Source: an uncultured Clostridia bacterium
GTDB lineage: Bacteria > Bacillota > Clostridia > TANB77 > CAG-508
Direction: 5' to 3'
NCBI GenBank assembly: GCA_949118805.1
Contig: CASAUJ010000036.1
Span: forward strand, 1 to 14,466
DNA: 14,466 nt
Shown here: one piece after another, positions 13,063 to 14,466 of the stretch
Layout of the letters: each line of letters opens with the position of its first letter
Position numbering within the stretch: position 1 is the stretch's first letter
Made by a program: the position numbers and the translations under genes
Notes under the pieces: generated by a model
The model's input: only the letters and a program-made list of their open reading frames with translations
The model's database searches: none
What the model was told of the DNA's origin: nothing

Positions 13063-14377
13063 GTTAAATTATCTAATTAGTGTTAGTTTAAAAAGAAAGA
13101 TTAAAACAAAATGGTTTGTGATTGCAAATATCATTTTAGGAATTATCATAGCAGGCATTATTAATATTGATAGTATCATTATGCTTTTTGGCGGGGATTT
13201 TAATAATAAGACGCCTCTTTATGTAATAGATGAAACGAATGTTGCTTATGAACTTTTTGAATCACAGGTTAAGGAAATGGATATCAATTTAGCAGGAAAA
13301 GAAGAGGGCAGTTATGAAATTAAAAAATATGAAAAAAGTATTGAAGAAGCAAAGCAGCAAATAGAAAAAGATAAAAAAACGATTGTTATTTTATTACAAG
13401 AAGATACAGAAAATACTTTAAAGGCAACAATTATATCAGAACAATTTTTAGATACTTTAGATACTCAAGTATTAACAAGTGCGATTAATACTGTGAAAGT
13501 AGCTATAGCCCTTTCAAATTCTAATATTAGTGATGAAGAGATAGCTTCTATTTATGCAAAAGCAACAATTGAACGAATTTATTTGGATGAAACAAAAAAG
13601 TCAGAAGATGAAAATATGGAAATTATTGTAACTACTGTATTTCCAATTGTTATTTTACCATTTTTCATGTTGACAATGTTTTTGGTTCAAATGATAGGTG
13701 CAGAAGTAAATGATGAAAAGACAACTAGAGGAATGGAAATTATTATATCTAATGTAAGTCCAAAAACTCATTTTTTTGCCAAAGTAATTGCAGCCAATTT
13801 ATTTGTTTTATTTCAAGGTTTATTATTAGTTTTATTTGTCCTTTTAGGCATGTTTATTCGTCAATTAATTGGAGGCAATTCTATTGTAAATGGTCTTGGA
13901 AGCGAAGTTAGTAAAGTTATTACAGGATTAGGAGAAACTGGATTAGCAAGTAAATTCATTTATATTATTCCACTTTCTTTATTGCTCATGGTTTTGACTT
14001 TCATTGCATATTCTTTGTTAGCAGGAATACTTGCCTCTATGACAACGAATACAGAAGATTTTCAGCAATTGCAAACTCCGATTATTATCATTTCATTAAT
14101 TGGTTATTATTTGGCAATGATGGCAGGAGTATTTGAAGGTGCAACATTTATAAAAATATTAGGATTTATGCCATTGATATCTGCTATTTTAGCGCCTTCG
14201 CTATTAGTACTGGGACAATTTGGTGTGATAGAATTTATCATTGCAATTTTATTAGTTATAGTCACAAATTGGTTATTAGTAAAATATGGATTACGCATTT
14301 ATAAAGTTGGAATATTGAATTATTCTTCTAGTGGATTATGGAAGAAAATGTTTAAAGCATTAAAAACAAGAGAATAG
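13052..14377 (+). CDS. ABC-2 type transporter permease (NatB-like)
   Basis: A 441-residue membrane subunit of the exporter powered by the preceding ATPase. One helix (about 20-42) is followed by a large, probably extracytoplasmic domain (about 45-185). A group of about five further helices lies between about 190 and 425, the ABC2_membrane_3 topology. The conserved loop EVNDEKTTRGMEIIISNVSP after the second helix matches the E-x-GTxE-type coupling region of this family. The frame is open from GTG 13043, but GTAGGTGA is better read as the ribosome binding site of ATG 13052, giving an 11-nt overlap with the ATPase gene. The product ends just before a strong terminator, so the operon has two genes. 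Confidence 0.88.
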   Translation: MTSKLNYLISVSLKRKIKTKWFVIANIILGIIIAGIINIDSIIMLFGGDFNNKTPLYVIDETNVAYELFESQVKEMDINLAGKEEGSYEIKKYEKSIEEAKQQIEKDKKTIVILLQEDTENTLKATIISEQFLDTLDTQVLTSAINTVKVAIALSNSNISDEEIASIYAKATIERIYLDETKKSEDENMEIIVTTVFPIVILPFFMLTMFLVQMIGAEVNDEKTTRGMEIIISNVSPKTHFFAKVIAANLFVLFQGLLLVLFVLLGMFIRQLIGGNSIVNGLGSEVSKVITGLGETGLASKFIYIIPLSLLLMVLTFIAYSLLAGILASMTTNTEDFQQLQTPIIIISLIGYYLAMMAGVFEGATFIKILGFMPLISAILAPSLLVLGQFGVIEFIIAILLVIVTNWLLVKYGLRIYKVGILNYSSSGLWKKMFKALKTRE

Positions 14378-14383
14378 TTTATC

Positions 14384-14418
14384 AGACTGTTGACAGATAT
14401 GTTCAATAGTCTTTTTTT
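14384..14418 (+). terminator. Terminator of the ABC transporter operon
   Basis: AGACTGTTGA (14384-14393) pairs with TCAATAGTCT (14403-14412), with one G-U pair and a 9-nt loop, followed by a T7 run. The remaining 48 bases to the window end hold no gene I can support. Confidence 0.88.
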
Positions 14419-14466
14419 GTAAAAAGAAAGGATTGAGTGTGTTCTATATAGAATAATACTATTGAG

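Noticed and set aside
14390..14395. TTGACA in the final terminator as a promoter -35
   Set aside because: The position 17 bp downstream is a T run with no -10, unlike the similar case at 8834.
14442..14453. Perfect 12-bp palindrome TTCTATATAGAA
   Set aside because: Short and A/T-rich near the window edge; may be an operator for the next gene but cannot be judged without it.

Overview
The window is AT-rich, uses the standard bacterial code (TGG for Trp, no internal TGA), and carries low-GC Gram-positive regulatory signals: strong AGGAGG-type ribosome binding sites, SigA-like promoters and short hairpins followed by T runs. A CotE homologue (outer spore coat) a few genes downstream of miaB repeats the miaB-cotE neighbourhood of Bacillus. 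rpmB, rpsP-khpA and uppS-cdsA-rseP also belong to one chromosomal sector in Bacillus. I therefore infer a spore-forming member of the class Bacilli, probably an uncultured or host-associated lineage; the species is not identifiable.

Layout. 1-680 is the 3' end of an IS30-family element, entering from the left edge. 681-1685 is a monocistronic GtrB-like membrane glycosyltransferase with its own promoter and terminator. 1702-3887 is a two-gene operon of RnfC-like and RnfD-like proteins. Both have lost residues that define normal Rnf subunits, and the usual G, E, A and B genes do not follow. 3963-4946 is a PD-(D/E)XK (Rpn/transposase-type) nuclease gene, whose consensus promoter sits exactly between the arms of an inverted repeat. 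It converges through a shared terminator on rpmB (L28), the only minus-strand gene. 5235-8842 runs miaB, two unrecognised genes with separate promoters, and cotE. 8834-9439 is rpsP-khpA. 9440-12120 is uppS-cdsA-rseP (lipid carrier synthesis, phospholipid precursor synthesis, intramembrane proteolysis) without the dxr gene usually found between cdsA and rseP. 12123-14418 is a two-gene NatAB-like ABC exporter, preceded by a small leader ORF and hairpin.

The most notable items are the Rnf-derived pair lacking flavin-associated motifs, the promoter framed by an inverted repeat upstream of the nuclease, the two unknown genes between miaB and cotE, and the leader/hairpin arrangement at the ABC operon. 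No tRNA, rRNA, CRISPR array or known riboswitch was recognised. No gene-free stretch exceeds 300 bases.
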